A DNA stretch of 64,000 bases from positions 62,001-126,000 of the forward strand of contig QYAI01000012.1 of assembly GCA_003988855.1 (NCBI GenBank), given 5' to 3'. This DNA is from Arachnopeziza araneosa (lineage: Eukaryota > Ascomycota > Leotiomycetes > Helotiales > Arachnopezizaceae). The translations under genes and the position numbers were made by a program. The notes under the pieces are model-generated. The model ran no database searches. It saw only the letters and a list, made by a program, of their open reading frames with translations, and was not told the DNA's origin. Of this stretch, positions 10,835 through 22,760 are shown in pieces. How positions within the stretch are numbered: the first letter of the stretch is position 1; each line of letters begins with the position of its first letter.

Positions 10835-13129
10835 TCATTCTGTCTCCGATGTGCCTTGCTGTGCCATGATAAGTGCAGTCAATTCCTCAATTTTCTTACT
10901 CAAATCTTTCACTTGTTCCTCGAGGGCAGTGTTGTTCACTATAACCTTCATATCTTCATCCTTATTCTTTTTGCCGTTTACAATCTGACTCTGGCTATAT
11001 TGTCTTGAGCTCTCAACACCGTCCAAGTGTGGAGGTACGGTAAAGTGTTGACTGTTCGTCTTCGCCGCCCTTTTTGACAAGAAAGGCTGTTGCCTCTTTG
11101 ATGGGATATTGCTGTCTTGGTCTTGGAGATACGCTGGACCGGTTGGCGACCAAGAGCTTGTGTTTCCGATAATTTGATGATGTAGATTCTCAAAAATCCA
11201 AATCGCTCCAACCACCGGGGCATGTGTAACCTTGAGTACAATTATTCGAGTACTGCGGAGCTTGTCGGCGGAAAGGAATAGCCTCAGGGGACGGATGAAA
11301 AATAATGGGATTAAGTTGAGAGGTGGGTAGAAGTGAGTAAGACGATTACTTGAAGCCGCTTCCAGAACATAGATCGAATAGACAAAGAGATACTCTTCCC
11401 GTGCATGAGCAATAACTTTAGAGAAGCTATCACTCAGTATACTGATCAAAGACGTGATGAGAAGAATATTGGTCATGGTTACGAATATGAGCTGATTTGG
11501 TTAGTAGACGAGATCTGATTAGGAGGTTACTTACCATTAGAGGTGGACCAAGCGCTGGATTGATATCATTCATGATATCAAACCCCAAATACGAGCTACC
11601 GAAGAAGACTTTAACTAGAATCCAGCTCATCTTAGAAAGGGTAAAAGTGTCGCGGGCAAGTAAAGTGAAGGTTGTCAAGAAGCCGAGGTAGAGGACAGCT
11701 ACTACAACCATGAACTTGACAAAATCCTTGGCCATCTGCTTTAGACAAGGAATCAAAGTTCCAAAATACGGGTGTAAACTTAAAAGACTGCATATCCTTG
11801 GAACCATAAATAGCGCTTCTAAGGAGAGGATGTCGAATGCCCAATCAATAATTATTGGATTATTTTTATAGATACCAACAGCTCCTATATTGGTGTTAGA
11901 AAACAAGTTGTCAATACTGGTAATGTCTGGTTCTTACTTGTGATAATATACGCTGCCCCAATCAGTATAATAATCAAGTCGCAGCCATTCCAAATGTCGA
12001 CGGCATAGAAAATTGAACCGGCATCAATGAACTCGCCAAGCTCGTCGTAGGCAAAGGCCAGAAACCAAATATCGAGAAGAATTTCCAAAACGGTTACATG
12101 AAACCTATGAATCTATGAGACCAGACGTCTTCAGGATGGCCAGATACTTACGGATTCCTTTCCACTAGAACCGCGTAATAGAGGAACAGAAACGTAGCAA
12201 AAAATAGTACTTCAAATGCCTTTATATATCGAGGAACTCTTAACCGAGCAAAGTAGTCGGAGTGATGATACTTGTTGTAGAACTGAGGCTTCTTCTGTGT
12301 TGTTTGACTGAGACTCTCCCAGAATGTGATGTCTCCTTTCCAAATGCCCGTGACAATCTTCTGAACAATTCTCTGACTGAGGAATTTCTTACAGTCTGCT
12401 ACTGCAGCGATCTCCAACCCATTAAGACCAGTGAAAGACGATGTAGGGTCTTCCTCGTCTTCTTCAGATTGTTCGGGGGCAGAAATAACCCCTAAATGTG
12501 AGATTGAGCGGAGAAGTGTCGCTCGTTTGCTTCCAGGGCGTGCTGGTATGACAGAGTCTCGGGCTCGAAATTGCGGTAGGAGAGTAGTGTTCTCGGTGGG
12601 TTCGTTTTCAGTGCCAGATCCATTGGAGGCCTCTGGTTGAGAGTCAGGAAGTTCGTATAAACAGTATTCGACTGCTTCTCGTTCTGATATTCTGTAGAGA
12701 AATCTCCAAGCAACTATTTCGCAAGCATTGGCACGCGTTTCGTTTATTCCGCGATCATCTGCTTCGAGAGAGGAGAAGTGCCATTTGAGTGTCCTGCGCA
12801 GGTCAGCAAATCATTACTACCAAGCGCCTTTATGCTCACAAGAGAGCATTGACGATTGCTGGATTATGAATGGAGAGGACCAAATAGTCGACCAAAACTC
12901 TGACGTTGTTGCCGGCTGATGTGGTCCGTAATTGTTCGAATGTGGATGGCATCGTAATTTCGTCAACAAAGTACCTGTATTTGTCAATAGCCCGTCAACG
13001 ATAGAATTCAAGGCTTGCATACGTAGATAAGGACTTGACTACCGTCACAAATGGGTCATTGGGCCCAATTGAGGGCAGTCTGGTGTCTTCTGCAACTCCA
13101 TCGGGGGAGTCAAACGGGGAGTCACTCAT
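10835..13129 (-). CDS. YVC1: Vacuolar TRP-type calcium channel (Yvc1 homologue)
   Basis: Six exons (13129-13023, 12974-12840, 12793-12152, 12104-11938, 11884-11535, 11491-10835) encode 685 residues, close to the 675 of yeast Yvc1. Family blocks are plain: EQLRTTSAGNNVR and LKWHFSSLEADDRG in the cytosolic N-terminus, IVTGIWKGDITFW, then RLRVPRYIKAFEVLFFA entering TM1, and WFLAFAYDELGEF. After these come the pore-proximal helices (LGFLTTFTLLARDTF, KVFFGSSYLGFD). The tail is Ser/Gln-rich and ends in a short coiled coil (LEEQVKDLSKKIEELTAL). Yvc1 releases Ca2+ and other cations from the vacuole on membrane stretch. An in-frame upstream ATG at 13141 would add four residues. All introns are 43-53 nt with good branch sites. 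Confidence 0.93.
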
Positions 13130-13651
13130 TGCTGCTATCATGTAAGGCCAAACTGAAATCGAGCTACAATCCGAGCAGCTGTAATCTTTGCAGAGTTGCC
13201 TCAACCCGACTTGGTCATTGGTGGTGGCTCAAGTTTTCCGTCCCTCTCTTCAACTTTCAAACAGGGCAAACAGCAAAGGCCGAGGCTCCCAGCACCGGAT
13301 CAATCAACCCCTGAAATGGCGGGGAGCTGATTGGCAGGCGGCCACTCAAACATCACTGAGCCCGATGGTGGCTGAAGCTTTCAGGCATCCCCTTCTGCGC
13401 CATCACTTCAAAGCAACCCCACCATCAGCACCTTCTTTCGAAATATATCAAGGACAACAAGCTCTACCTCCTCAAACCCACTGAACCCATCAAGCAGTCC
13501 TCGGAAAGTGGAACGTCACACAAAAGGACAAATCTCAAACAACAATTTAAACCATTTCAGTTAGGGATATCAACATCAACGACACTTACTTTCTCCAAGA
13601 GCTCACCATCTCCACCGACCTCTTTTCCTCGCCGTCACCACAGACTGCACG
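13130..13651. promoter_or_regulatory. Divergent promoter region YVC1 / PI31
   Basis: About 0.5 kb separates two genes transcribed away from each other, so it should hold both promoters. The stretch before 13652 is CT/CA-rich (CACCATCTCCACCGACCTC), typical of fungal core promoters. The ORFs here are not supported. Confidence 0.5.
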
Positions 13652-14809
13652 ATGTCGAATCCATTAAGTACAGAGAGCATCCTCGAACACATGGCAGAGG
13701 CCCTCCCAACCCATGCAAAAGATGACACGAACTCCGACCTCAGTAGCTCGTATGAAGCTATTGCTCTGTTCGCTCATGCGTGTATGGCAGCAGTCGGATT
13801 TAGATTAGTAGGCTTCAGCGAGGGCCAGAAAATAGGTGATTACTTCCCAATTCACTTCCAGACGATGAAATTAACAAGTGCTATAGAGGCCGAATGCACA
13901 CGTTTAGCACCACGTCTAGCATCACAATGGAATTCTTCCTTCAACTCGCACTCCTTCCTCTATGCCCATACTCAATCGTCGATGCAATATGTCGTTAAAG
14001 TTGATAGGCTAGGAGGCAAAGCGGAAATTCGGGGTCTCGGAGTAGGTGATGAACGGATTGCTCGATTCGAGATTGTCGCAAAAGATTATATCTCCTCGGC
14101 AGCTCTACCGTTACGTATTGTCATGACTGCCCCTGGCGATGAAGACAGAACAAATCTCCCCGATAAACTGAAAGAAGTTTTTATATCTCCAAGCAGAATC
14201 CAAGACCTCGCTTCTCTTTTCAAGCTCAATATCATTCAAAAACTTATGCCAGGACTGCACAAAGAAGGATACGAAGAATCGGCAGCCGCGCAAGAGGCTA
14301 GGGCAGAGAGAGAGGAAGCTCACGCGAGGAGAAACAATCCCCGGCCCGACCCCATGAGAGATCCGGAACCGGCACGTCCGTATCCATTCCATGACCCTCT
14401 TGCTGCCCCTCCGAGACATCCTGTGCCTCACGGCGACTTTCCACCACCAGGATTTGACGATGAGTATGATCTCAATCGTCCACTTCGTGGTATGGTTCGA
14501 CCACCGGGAATTGGCAATCCTTTCAATATCGGTCACGACGATCTGAACCCACCTGGATTGGGACCTTATGATCCTTTAAGAGGTAGCTTTGTAGGCGGTG
14601 GCCCTAGCGGAATGGGCGGAGGTATGCATCCTACATTCGATGATCCTCTATTTGGCGGTAGGGGACAGGGTGGGTTTGGGCAAGGTGGCAGAGGCAATGC
14701 TCCCCCTGGGGCCAGGTACGATCCTTTGGGACCCGGTGGGCCTCCAAGAGGTGGTGGAGGGCGACCACCGAATCCCTTTGGAGGTTTTGGGAGTGACGAC
14801 TTTATTTAG
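13652..14809 (+). CDS. PI31-type proteasome regulator (Fub1 homologue)
   Basis: A single-exon 385-residue protein. Residues about 10-170 form the PI31 N-terminal alpha/beta domain (SSYEAIALFAHACMAAVGFR... and a KEVFISPSRIQDLASLF helix). The C-terminal half is disordered and rich in Pro, Gly, Asp and Arg, with the family hallmark NPFNIGHDDLNPPGLGPYDP and DPLRGSFVGGG. PI31 binds the 20S proteasome and modulates its activity or assembly; yeast Fub1 is the counterpart. The protein ends in DDFI, which only loosely resembles the HbYX tails used to dock on the proteasome. The start codon follows a CT-rich leader. Confidence 0.88.
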   Translation: MSNPLSTESILEHMAEALPTHAKDDTNSDLSSSYEAIALFAHACMAAVGFRLVGFSEGQKIGDYFPIHFQTMKLTSAIEAECTRLAPRLASQWNSSFNSHSFLYAHTQSSMQYVVKVDRLGGKAEIRGLGVGDERIARFEIVAKDYISSAALPLRIVMTAPGDEDRTNLPDKLKEVFISPSRIQDLASLFKLNIIQKLMPGLHKEGYEESAAAQEARAEREEAHARRNNPRPDPMRDPEPARPYPFHDPLAAPPRHPVPHGDFPPPGFDDEYDLNRPLRGMVRPPGIGNPFNIGHDDLNPPGLGPYDPLRGSFVGGGPSGMGGGMHPTFDDPLFGGRGQGGFGQGGRGNAPPGARYDPLGPGGPPRGGGGRPPNPFGGFGSDDFI

Positions 14810-15858
14810 AGAGTGAAACACGCTACGATTTGATGAATTGTATGAACAGCACTGATTTTGGGTGGAGGTTCTATGAAGTATTCAGTAGCAGGAACTACAA
14901 TATGCTCAGGGATAATCGAATAATTTGAAAGTAACTAATTACTAAATATGTATTCATGATGCACTTACTTTCTAAACTTACTTACTCTTTTTGGCCCAAC
15001 CACTAAGGTCCCTTGAAGCTCAAGACTCTGAGCTTCATTTCTCATTCTTCTATCAAATACTTCCTAGCAGATAGGCCATTTATCGTTGCAACGTGTCCTC
15101 TACCTTGAAATTAGATTCTAAAGGAGAATAGATAGCTATTGAAAGCGCGGCAAAATCTTCTGTCAACCATTTTCTCACTCTTGTAGACCAATTTTTCTTC
15201 TCGAGCTACAAGTAGTGGATTGTTTTGAATTCGACTTGATTCAAAATACCAGGCGAGGAAACAAATATTTGAAACATAATGAATATACTCGGAAATGTTG
15301 CATATTTGAGCTCTTCACCTCTGCATTACCTTCTTCAAAGGACTCGGAAGTGGGAAACCGGGTGTGGAGTGCGTCGTTGACTAGTCTTCGTAAACTGTAA
15401 ACTAAAGAAGCTAGATTAAATGAATTTACTAAGTAGACAATGTTGGAGGCTGAGCGAGGTAATCTATATTTAGTTTCATTACTCAGACTTTGTCCTTTAA
15501 GGGAGAAAGGATGAATAAATGCTGGATGAAGCTTGGATGAATGGATGAGAAATAGGTATCATAGCAAGCTTGCCTTTGAATATTGACTTAGGACTTGTTA
15601 GTTCAAATTTTATTGCTAAAGATAACTTCAATCATTGTTGCTAAGTGTATCTCTGCCGTAATTCATTATGCCTTTCTCTCTTATATACATTTCCAAACTC
15701 ATCCAAAAGGAGATTGTCCAATGGGTATCACAAATCTACCGCTTTCATCTGCACAAAACCTGTGCGACTAGTATTTCTCTCAACATCGTCATGTAAGAAC
15801 ATGGAACGCCTTGCTGGAACATAATATGAATCGGCGTATGTATAATTTAGGAAACGTT
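14810..15858. other. Convergent A/T-rich 3' flanks, no gene
   Basis: A 1.05-kb spacer where PI31 and the Sec14-like gene end towards each other. It is A/T-rich with scattered stops in all frames; no RNA gene seen. Confidence 0.5.
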
Positions 15859-17592
15859 TCAGGCATCAACTCCGTCAGCGATTTTCTGGACAACCGCTTC
15901 GCTGTGCTCTTGTTCTGGGACTTTCTCATTTACAACATTATCTGAGGTGTGCAAGTTGCTACTATCGTCTGGGCGAGCTTCGACTTTAGAATCGCTTTCG
16001 GCTGCAGCATAGTGCCCGTGCCCGGTGGCGGTTTCCGTCCCCTTAACTCCATTACCAACGCTGTGGTCTAAAAGATTCGCAGCTGTCGTCCCTTGGCTCG
16101 GTAGTAATTCTTCGGTCTTCTCATTGAGGCTGAGATTGTTGAGGCCCTCAGAAGCAGTAACAAAAGAAACAGGCTCTGGCCGTGAAGCTGATACAATCTC
16201 GCCTTCCTCGACTACTTTGCTCCCTGTTTCAGTAGCGGGAGCCGTTTCTTGTAACGCCGTCCCTTTTGCTTCTTCGGTAGCAATAACTGCACCTGTTTCC
16301 GTATTGTTTTCTAACGTAGGTTCCTCAGTGCCCGTATTGTTTGTCCCTTCAATGGCGTGACCATTTGTGGTTGTGCTTGACTCCACAGGTACCTTCATTA
16401 TCGCGCACACAGGCTCTCTTCTCTCCTCTCCTTTGAGACTCCCGGCTGCGATTGCCTTCATCTCGCCTTCACCCATTCCCGAGTCGGTTTTCCCTTCCTC
16501 GTTGATCCAATACATTGGCCCATGTGGAAAATCCTTGTTATCACCTTCCCACTTCAAGACGTCCTTCAATGCAGGGTCAAGTGTGGGCATTGAACCAAAT
16601 TCGAAATCAAGTTGTCCACCATATTTCTTCGGTATGTTTACTGGATCAATGAATGACTCAAGGGTCTTTTTCACATCATGGGAGCTGAGGATAAAGATTT
16701 TCGAGGTTGTTATAGGATCAAACCACTTCTTAATCCAACCCCAGACCGTGGGGAAAAAGGCCGGGGCTCCTATTATGAATATACGGTCCAGTGTCTCTGG
16801 GTAATGGGCAGTAGCGAGAGTGCTTGCATCTTGCATGTGAGTTCTTAGATTCCAAAACTGCTTTAACCCTACTCCCGAGATATCTACAATATTGTTTGAC
16901 TGTGTGATTGGGGTGGAAGCATAGTCGCGGTCTTTCATTGCTGTGCAGAGCGGCATGACAAACCGGATTAAATTCTCGTATAAAGCAAAGAGGCGGAGTA
17001 GCTTGGGACTGGTCGTCCCATCTGTCTGTGCTTTGGTATGGGTTTCCTTCGCTGACTTTTCGTACGCAGCCATAGTCTTTGAGTTAAGGTGCTTGACTTC
17101 GAAGACATAGATAGGTATGCCTCGGCGATCTCGGCGGCCAGTCCATTGAGGGTACTACAGATGTTAGCTATCGTTTAAACGTGCGTTTGTGAAATTCAAA
17201 CCAAGCGGCGAGTCTCTTCATAGTGATCCAAATCGATTGTCTCGTACAGCTGGCCTAACTCGTTTGCTCTCCGCCATTTCTCTGTATCTTCAAATTGTTT
17301 GTAAGCGTCACCGACGACGAAGCGGCGGGCTCGGAGAAAGCGGCTACCATACTGTTAATTGCAAGCTCTCACAGGGACAGTTGGAAATATACAGTAATGT
17401 GGCGTCGTCGTGTGTCCCAACCTCGGCCTCACTTCCCTGTTTGTAGAATCCCTTTTCCTCACAGAGCAGCTTGAAATTCTTAAAGGCTTCTTCTTCTTCT
17501 CCAGTAAGATGGCCGAGATGACCTTGAGGATAGCCGTATTCTACCACCGCGGACTGAACGCGATGCGCTGGTCCTTCAGTTGATTGGGACAT
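15859..17592 (-). CDS. Sec14-like CRAL-TRIO lipid-transfer protein
   Basis: Three exons (17592-17393, 17343-17202, 17154-15859) encode 545 residues. Residues about 40-115 are the CRAL-TRIO N-terminal helices (DDATLLRFLRARRF, DTEKWRR). Residues about 130-310 are the lipid-binding lobe (YPQWTGRRDRRGIPIYVFE, YPETLDRIFIIGAP, WFDPITTSKIFIL, IPKKYGGQLDFEFG). A conserved MYWINEEG region follows. The last 150 residues or so are an acidic, Thr/Glu-rich tail that looks disordered. Sec14 proteins exchange phosphatidylinositol and phosphatidylcholine between membranes and support phosphoinositide signalling; the ligand here is unknown. Intron 2 uses a GTTTGA donor with a strong GCTAAC branch. MSQSTEG is the first ATG in frame. 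Confidence 0.9.
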
Positions 17593-18405
17593 GGTTACTA
17601 GCGCAATGTATTTCCAAAAAGTAGCAGCGGAAAACAAGACACAAAGAGGTAACGTTTGACAAAAATGAGGTTGTTGATAAGGTACAGGGACGGACGTAAA
17701 TAAGGTACGGTCAATCCCACGTCATACCCAATCGGGTATCTTAGTCATCGAGGATCGGACCTTATGAAATTGATGATTATGCGGAGGACATTAATCAAGG
17801 AATACAGAGAAGTTGCAAGAAGAGTGCAGCGCAAGGCCGAGTTGATAAGCACCAAGGAACGCCGGAAACATGGGGCAGCCAGGTCCGGCTCCTTCGGAGT
17901 CCATTGAAGCCCGAAGGTGCATCATGGGATACTTCTCACCAAGTCAGCTCAAGTTAGCTGTCACCTCGTGCTTCTTCGAATCTTGGCGGTGGAACAGCGT
18001 TTGGTAGTGGCACCGAAGAAATGGCAAGGAAAGGGGAGGCAAAGCTCTTTGTAGAATGTTTCCGTGGTCCTGAATGTCTCCATTCCACTCCAGAAACCGG
18101 GCAGGCGGTGATACCTCTAGAACAGCTGCAATCCCGACTGTGCTCCAGTGCTGAATGATGAATGGCAGAGAGGGGATTACAGAGTGGATGAGCAGTCCTC
18201 TTATACCGTAGCTTTGTTTACATAACCCCAAGGTTTGGTGGCAATGACATCCACTCACACGTTTTCATGCAGTGCAGGGAGCGGCTACTGCATTCCCTTC
18301 CCAGTGCATCTGAATCGAAACATTTCAGCCCCACCATCTGGACATCATCCCACCTCCACGCCTCCGCTCCTTCTTGCTATATATTGCTGAATACATCAAA
18401 AGCTC
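17593..18405. promoter_or_regulatory. Divergent promoter region, Sec14-like / MoCF-domain gene
   Basis: A 0.8-kb spacer between divergent genes. A CT-rich stretch precedes the plus-strand start. A minus-strand ORF at 17944-18258 has no features and is left out. Confidence 0.45.
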
Positions 18406-19524
18406 ATGTTTTCCCGCTTCTCACAAGTAGCAAAGCATCTATCAAGACCCCTTCCAAATTACGCTCACAATTCCGCTGCATCTGTAGCAACCAAAGCTGG
18501 AATCATGACATCAGCAGACGAGAGAAATAGAAGAACGATTCAGACCGCCGCATGCCTGATCATCGGAGATGAAGTCTTAGGCGGGAAGGTAAGCAAATGC
18601 CCACCGCTCTCGTAGTCTGGGAGCTATTCTGACGTTAAAACAGACAGTAGATGTATGTAGCACATCCCCAGAGCTTTTGCAGATCACTGACAACCACCTA
18701 GACCAATTCGGCATACTTAGCGAAGTTCTGCTTCAGGCTGGGAGTGGTAGGATCAATTGCCTTGCAACTGGAAATTAGAGCTAATATGCTGGTAGGCCCT
18801 GAAAAGAGTTGAAGTCATTGCAGACGACGAGAACGAGATTGCTGAAGCTGTTACCCGCATGAGCACAAATTACGATTTCGTTGTCACTAGTGGAGGTATT
18901 GGTCCAACTCATGATGATATCACATATCAGTCTATAGCCAAGGCTTTCAATCTACCATTGAAACTACACCAAGACGCTTTCGCGAGAATGAAGAAGTTAT
19001 CGCGGCCTCACCCTTCACAACCAAACTTTTCATGGGATGTTGATAGTCCAGCACTGAAAGCCAAATTGAGAATGGTCGAGTTACCTCTCGATGAGAACAG
19101 AGATTTAAAACAGCAGGTTCTTTTCCCGCAAGACGACCTCTGGGTTCCAGTTGCGTGCGTAAATGGAAATGTTCATATCTTCCCTGGAGTTCCGAGGTTA
19201 TTTGAAGGATTGCTAGATGGAATGAAGCCTTTGATATTGCCAAGGCTTGCTGATCCGACAGGAAAGGGAATCTGCAGAATCTTAATAGCGACTCCTCAGC
19301 CAGAGAGTCAGGTTGCTGCGTATTTGACAGACCTTGCTGCACGGGTAGAACCGAAAGGTGTGAAGGTTGGAAGCTATCCTAGGTGGGGCAAGAAGCAAAA
19401 CACAATTACCCTTGTTGGAAAAGATAAAGATTTCCTGGAGAGCCTCGTTGCAGAAGTCGAGAAGAACGTGGAGGGTAAAAGAATTCGCAAAGAAGGGGAA
19501 GATGAGAAGGACGAGACTCAGTGA
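18406..19524 (+). CDS. Molybdopterin-binding (MoCF/CinA-like) domain protein
   Basis: Four exons (18406-18588, 18644-18652, 18702-18746, 18796-19524) encode 321 residues. The second exon is only 9 nt and encodes T-V-D inside the conserved GDEVLGGKTVDTNSAYLAK strand-loop. The catalytic-domain signature continues as DFVVTSGGIGPTHDD (about residue 105) and GNVHIFPGVPRLFE. This is the COG1058 fold shared by CinA and by the N-terminal domain of eukaryotic FAD synthase, where it hydrolyses or binds nucleotides. The fungal stand-alone proteins are often annotated FAD-synthase-like, but the adenylyltransferase domain is absent here. The first 30 residues are basic and Ser/Arg-rich, consistent with a mitochondrial presequence; a second ATG at 18505 would give a cytosolic form. 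Confidence 0.88.
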
Positions 19525-20087
19525 AGGGTCTAATCAAACCTACCCTTGCTAATGACACTTTTCCTAATCACTTATAGAAGCCCTATCTTTGGGCTTAGCA
19601 AGGTGTCTCTTCTTCTTAAACCAGAAGGGAGTATTGACAGGAGTTTATCCGAGAATATGTATTGTGGTTGGGCATTGAGTTACATGTCTAATCTTTAGCA
19701 CAAGTCACTAGTGTCCCTTTCTTTGCTAAAGTATTTGCTTATTACATCATAGACACAAGATGCATTAAATGGGCCGTTCATAGATGGATTGTACCAAAAT
19801 AAGTTTACCAACTAATATTTAGAAAGCAATCAAAATTGTGATGCATGTCGTTCTTGGATTACTAGTCGCGGTTCGAGATTCATTCAATGACAACTGTAAT
19901 ATATATCTGAAATTTTCTTGCGCAAAACGATAAGGTCTTCTTTGATAGAATCCCACCATCTCTTGCTGGCTCTGTGCCAATCACGGGAACCATTTTCGTG
20001 GTTGATTCAGATCAACCTACCATTAGAGCTTCCCTATAACAATCTTGTAACCAATCTATCTCAGCGTGCTAAATAAGTTAAGTTTTA

Positions 20088-20250
20088 GTGAGTTGGGGCT
20101 TGACTTTAACTTGACTCGAGCAAACTTTTGTCTGACTCAGCTTCAGCTCGACTCAACTCCAGCTAACTCTGGAGTGATTTAAGCGTCGCTTGAGTTCCTT
20201 AAGTGATAACTCTAACTTGGCTTGACCTAGCTCTGGTGCGATTCGAGTCT
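20088..20250. repeat. Degenerate short-period repeat of GACTCGA/AGCT-like words
   Basis: Words such as TTGACTCGAGC, TCTGACTCAGCT, GCTCGACTCAACT and CTTGACCTAGCTC recur every 10-20 bp with sequence drift. It looks like an old simple-sequence or satellite patch, non-coding on both strands. Confidence 0.4.
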
Positions 20251-20359
20251 TCATAGTTTCCGGTTCATACTTAATGTACTCTGGAGATGCATGAAACTTC
20301 TCAAATGCTATCAAGTCGATTGAGGATTCGAACCGCCTATCCAACACCTCTCTGTGCTT

Positions 20360-20857
20360 TTAGATACCAGCTCCCTTGGAGACCCTAATCATATTGCTGG
20401 CCAAGTACCTTGAAGCATTTAGTAAATCATTAAGTAGAAGCACTTGGCAGGCTCGCATATTTCCTGGACTGGGCAAGAGAAGACGAGCTGGATAGTCTAG
20501 GCTGGTAAAGTAATGAAACGAGTAAAGTTCAAGTATCGGAGTTAAAGAGTGAAGCTGTTCCTCAAGCAGTGAGAGTAATCTCAACAGCATCGGAGATAAA
20601 TGAGGGAGGTCCCTTAGCAAAATAATGAAAGAATTCATTGAAAGACGAAGAAAATTATTCCTCTTGTGAATAAGATGGATGACGACAACAGAATTCTGCA
20701 CAACTACTTGAGACTCAGAAAAGGAGTGCTTTTGCGGGAGAGAAAGAGTACTAAGACAAGTGGCGGGGTTTTGCCCCTCATCGTCATCTGTGCTTTGAAT
20801 CAACTGAACGACAGGAGGTGATGCGAAGCCAGCTTTCCTTTTCTGGTCCATTATCAT
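20360..20857 (-). CDS. Doubtful 165-codon ORF
   Basis: An uninterrupted minus-strand ORF starting MIMDQKRKAGF, Leu/Ser-rich, with no recognisable domain, signal peptide or exon partner. It might be an orphan gene or, more likely, chance. Listed only because it is the longest open frame in this gene-poor stretch. Confidence 0.15.
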   Translation of the reverse strand: MIMDQKRKAGFASPPVVQLIQSTDDDEGQNPATCLSTLSLPQKHSFSESQVVVQNSVVVIHLIHKRNNFLRLSMNSFIILLRDLPHLSPMLLRLLSLLEEQLHSLTPILELYSFHYFTSLDYPARLLLPSPGNMRACQVLLLNDLLNASRYLASNMIRVSKGAGI

Positions 20858-22760
20858 CTAGAACAGTAGATGAAATAAGTGAGGTGGTACAGCTTGGCGT
20901 GAATGCAGCTCTCAGCCATGCCACCAACATCCAGATCTCGGTGCACGTGGGGATTTTGATCTGAGCTTCTGCAGTTCTGATTCATCAATCTAGAGACGAT
21001 GGGCTCCCGCCGAAATCCGTTAGGAGTAGAGTATGGGTGAGGCAAACAAAGAAAGGAAGGTGATGCTTCATCTGCAGCTTCAGTAGAGTGGCAACTCTTC
21101 CCGCCTATCGGTATCGGGGAAAGATGTAGATGCAGATGCAGTGTACCGAAGAACTAGCTGGATTGTTGGATATGTTCTCTCGGCTTCACTGTAGCCACGA
21201 ATCCACAAGACTTCCCCGGTTCGAGGTTGCACGTGGCGTATCCCGGTCCCATGGAAGGCTTCTCTCATTATGACGGCGATCAAGACACCATCTCAAGATA
21301 TTCAAAATGAAATCAATCTAAGCTCGGAGATTACCTTTCTAGAACACGATACGTAGCTTGAGAGCTGGGGGCTTCCTCTTTCGTGATAGTAAAACGCCCT
21401 GTAAAACATCGTCTTTTGTTTGAAGTTTTGCCTCTCGGGATGTTACATGGCTTCAGGTTGGGATTCTTTAATCGCAGTCCAATTTGAGAAGTGACTTGTA
21501 AGCGCAAGAGTTGGTCTGCCGATATATAGAATTTGTACCAGTAAAAGAAATGTCTGTTATCTGCAAGGTGGGATTGAAGAATGAAACGATGACCAATCTT
21601 CCCCTAACTTTCGCCAGTCTACCCCGACGGGTCGATATACGATACTGTCGCATGAAAAGTGCAGGTTTTGAGGATATCATTACCGTCGAGGTCTGCGTGG
21701 GGAAACTTCCATGCCATGAAATTTGTTCTAGCGCCATGTTTGCTTTTCAAACTTGAGCGTTTGGGGAGTAGATAACCGCCTCTAGTGGCCTCCGTCCAGA
21801 GACATTAGTCAACACGCTGGATAGGCTTCTGTCCATCTTTCACATGGGCCAACTGCTTCCTGCAGAGGATGAAACTTCATCAGAAGAGCAGACCAAATCG
21901 GTATGTCTGGCATATACTGTAAATCCGAGTCGAAAAGGAGGTCGGTGGTCAGCAAGTGTGCTGAGACGAAAAGGAGAGGCGCCCATGAGAAATAAACGCC
22001 GAGCCATCGTGAAGGGCTCTGAGTGGAGAAGGAAGCTTCGAACATGCATAGAACGCTCTCTCTCTCTCGCCTCGGAATCACACCCAAGTCGTCTGCTCTC
22101 CCCATAATTGGAGCGCATTCCTCTTGCATCGCCAAAACGGGACTGCTGACGGCTGGAAATAGGGACGTGAGACCAGTCTGTAATTGGAAAAGAGAAGATG
22201 CATCATCTTAGAACAGGATGCACCGGATTGGTGAGAAGAGTATTGATTGATGGATGGGGATTTGTGACAGAGAAGAAGCTCTCACACCTCGTCGCATCCC
22301 TCCGCATCCAGAGGTGGAGATCAAGATCAGGGGTGTTGGTTGGCCTCGTCCACGCTAAAAAGATACTGAGAGCGCCTGTGCACCTCCATCCACGACTTCG
22401 ATTTGCAACCTCCTCAGCAACACACCACACTCCACTGCCCGCGTGAAAAGATTTCTCTCTTCTCCTAATCATTGACTTGACTGCGAATCTCGTGTCGGCT
22501 TCAGCAGAACGATTCATCCGCTCTGCCCTGACATCTGTCCCTGTCCTCGACTGAAGGAGGTCTTGATTCTGCCGAGATAAAGAAGGCGAACGGACATTCA
22601 CCATACGACCGAGCAACGACGAGCTTCAACCAACCGAAGCTTTAATCCGCCGAGACCCTCTGCCCGATTTCTTCACGGCGACTCGACAAGTCAATTGCAT
22701 CTTGAACGGACCTGCCGCCCGCAGATTTCAAATACGAAGCGATCCTCTCATCCTTCAGAT

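Larger units (their letters stand above)
19525..22760. other. 3.2-kb gene-poor region before RAS1
   Basis: The longest ORF-poor stretch in the window apart from the transposon. It carries the 3' flank of the MoCF gene, a degenerate satellite-like patch (about 20088-20250), one unsupported 165-codon ORF (20360-20857, minus) and, on the right, the long promoter/leader of RAS1. No RNA gene was recognised. Confidence 0.4.

Noticed and set aside
17593..17637. N-terminal extension of the Sec14-like protein
   Set aside because: The frame is open upstream, but the only start there would be TTG; MSQSTEG is the first ATG.
20324..20334. Perfect tRNA B-box-like word (GGTTCGAATCC on the minus strand)
   Set aside because: The flanking bases do not form a T stem or acceptor stem, and no A-box match lies at the right distance upstream, so it is not a tRNA gene.
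22203..22616. 137-codon minus-strand ORF upstream of RAS1
   Set aside because: It lies in the CT-rich RAS1 promoter/leader, is Arg/Ser-rich as expected from that composition on the opposite strand, and has no recognisable feature.
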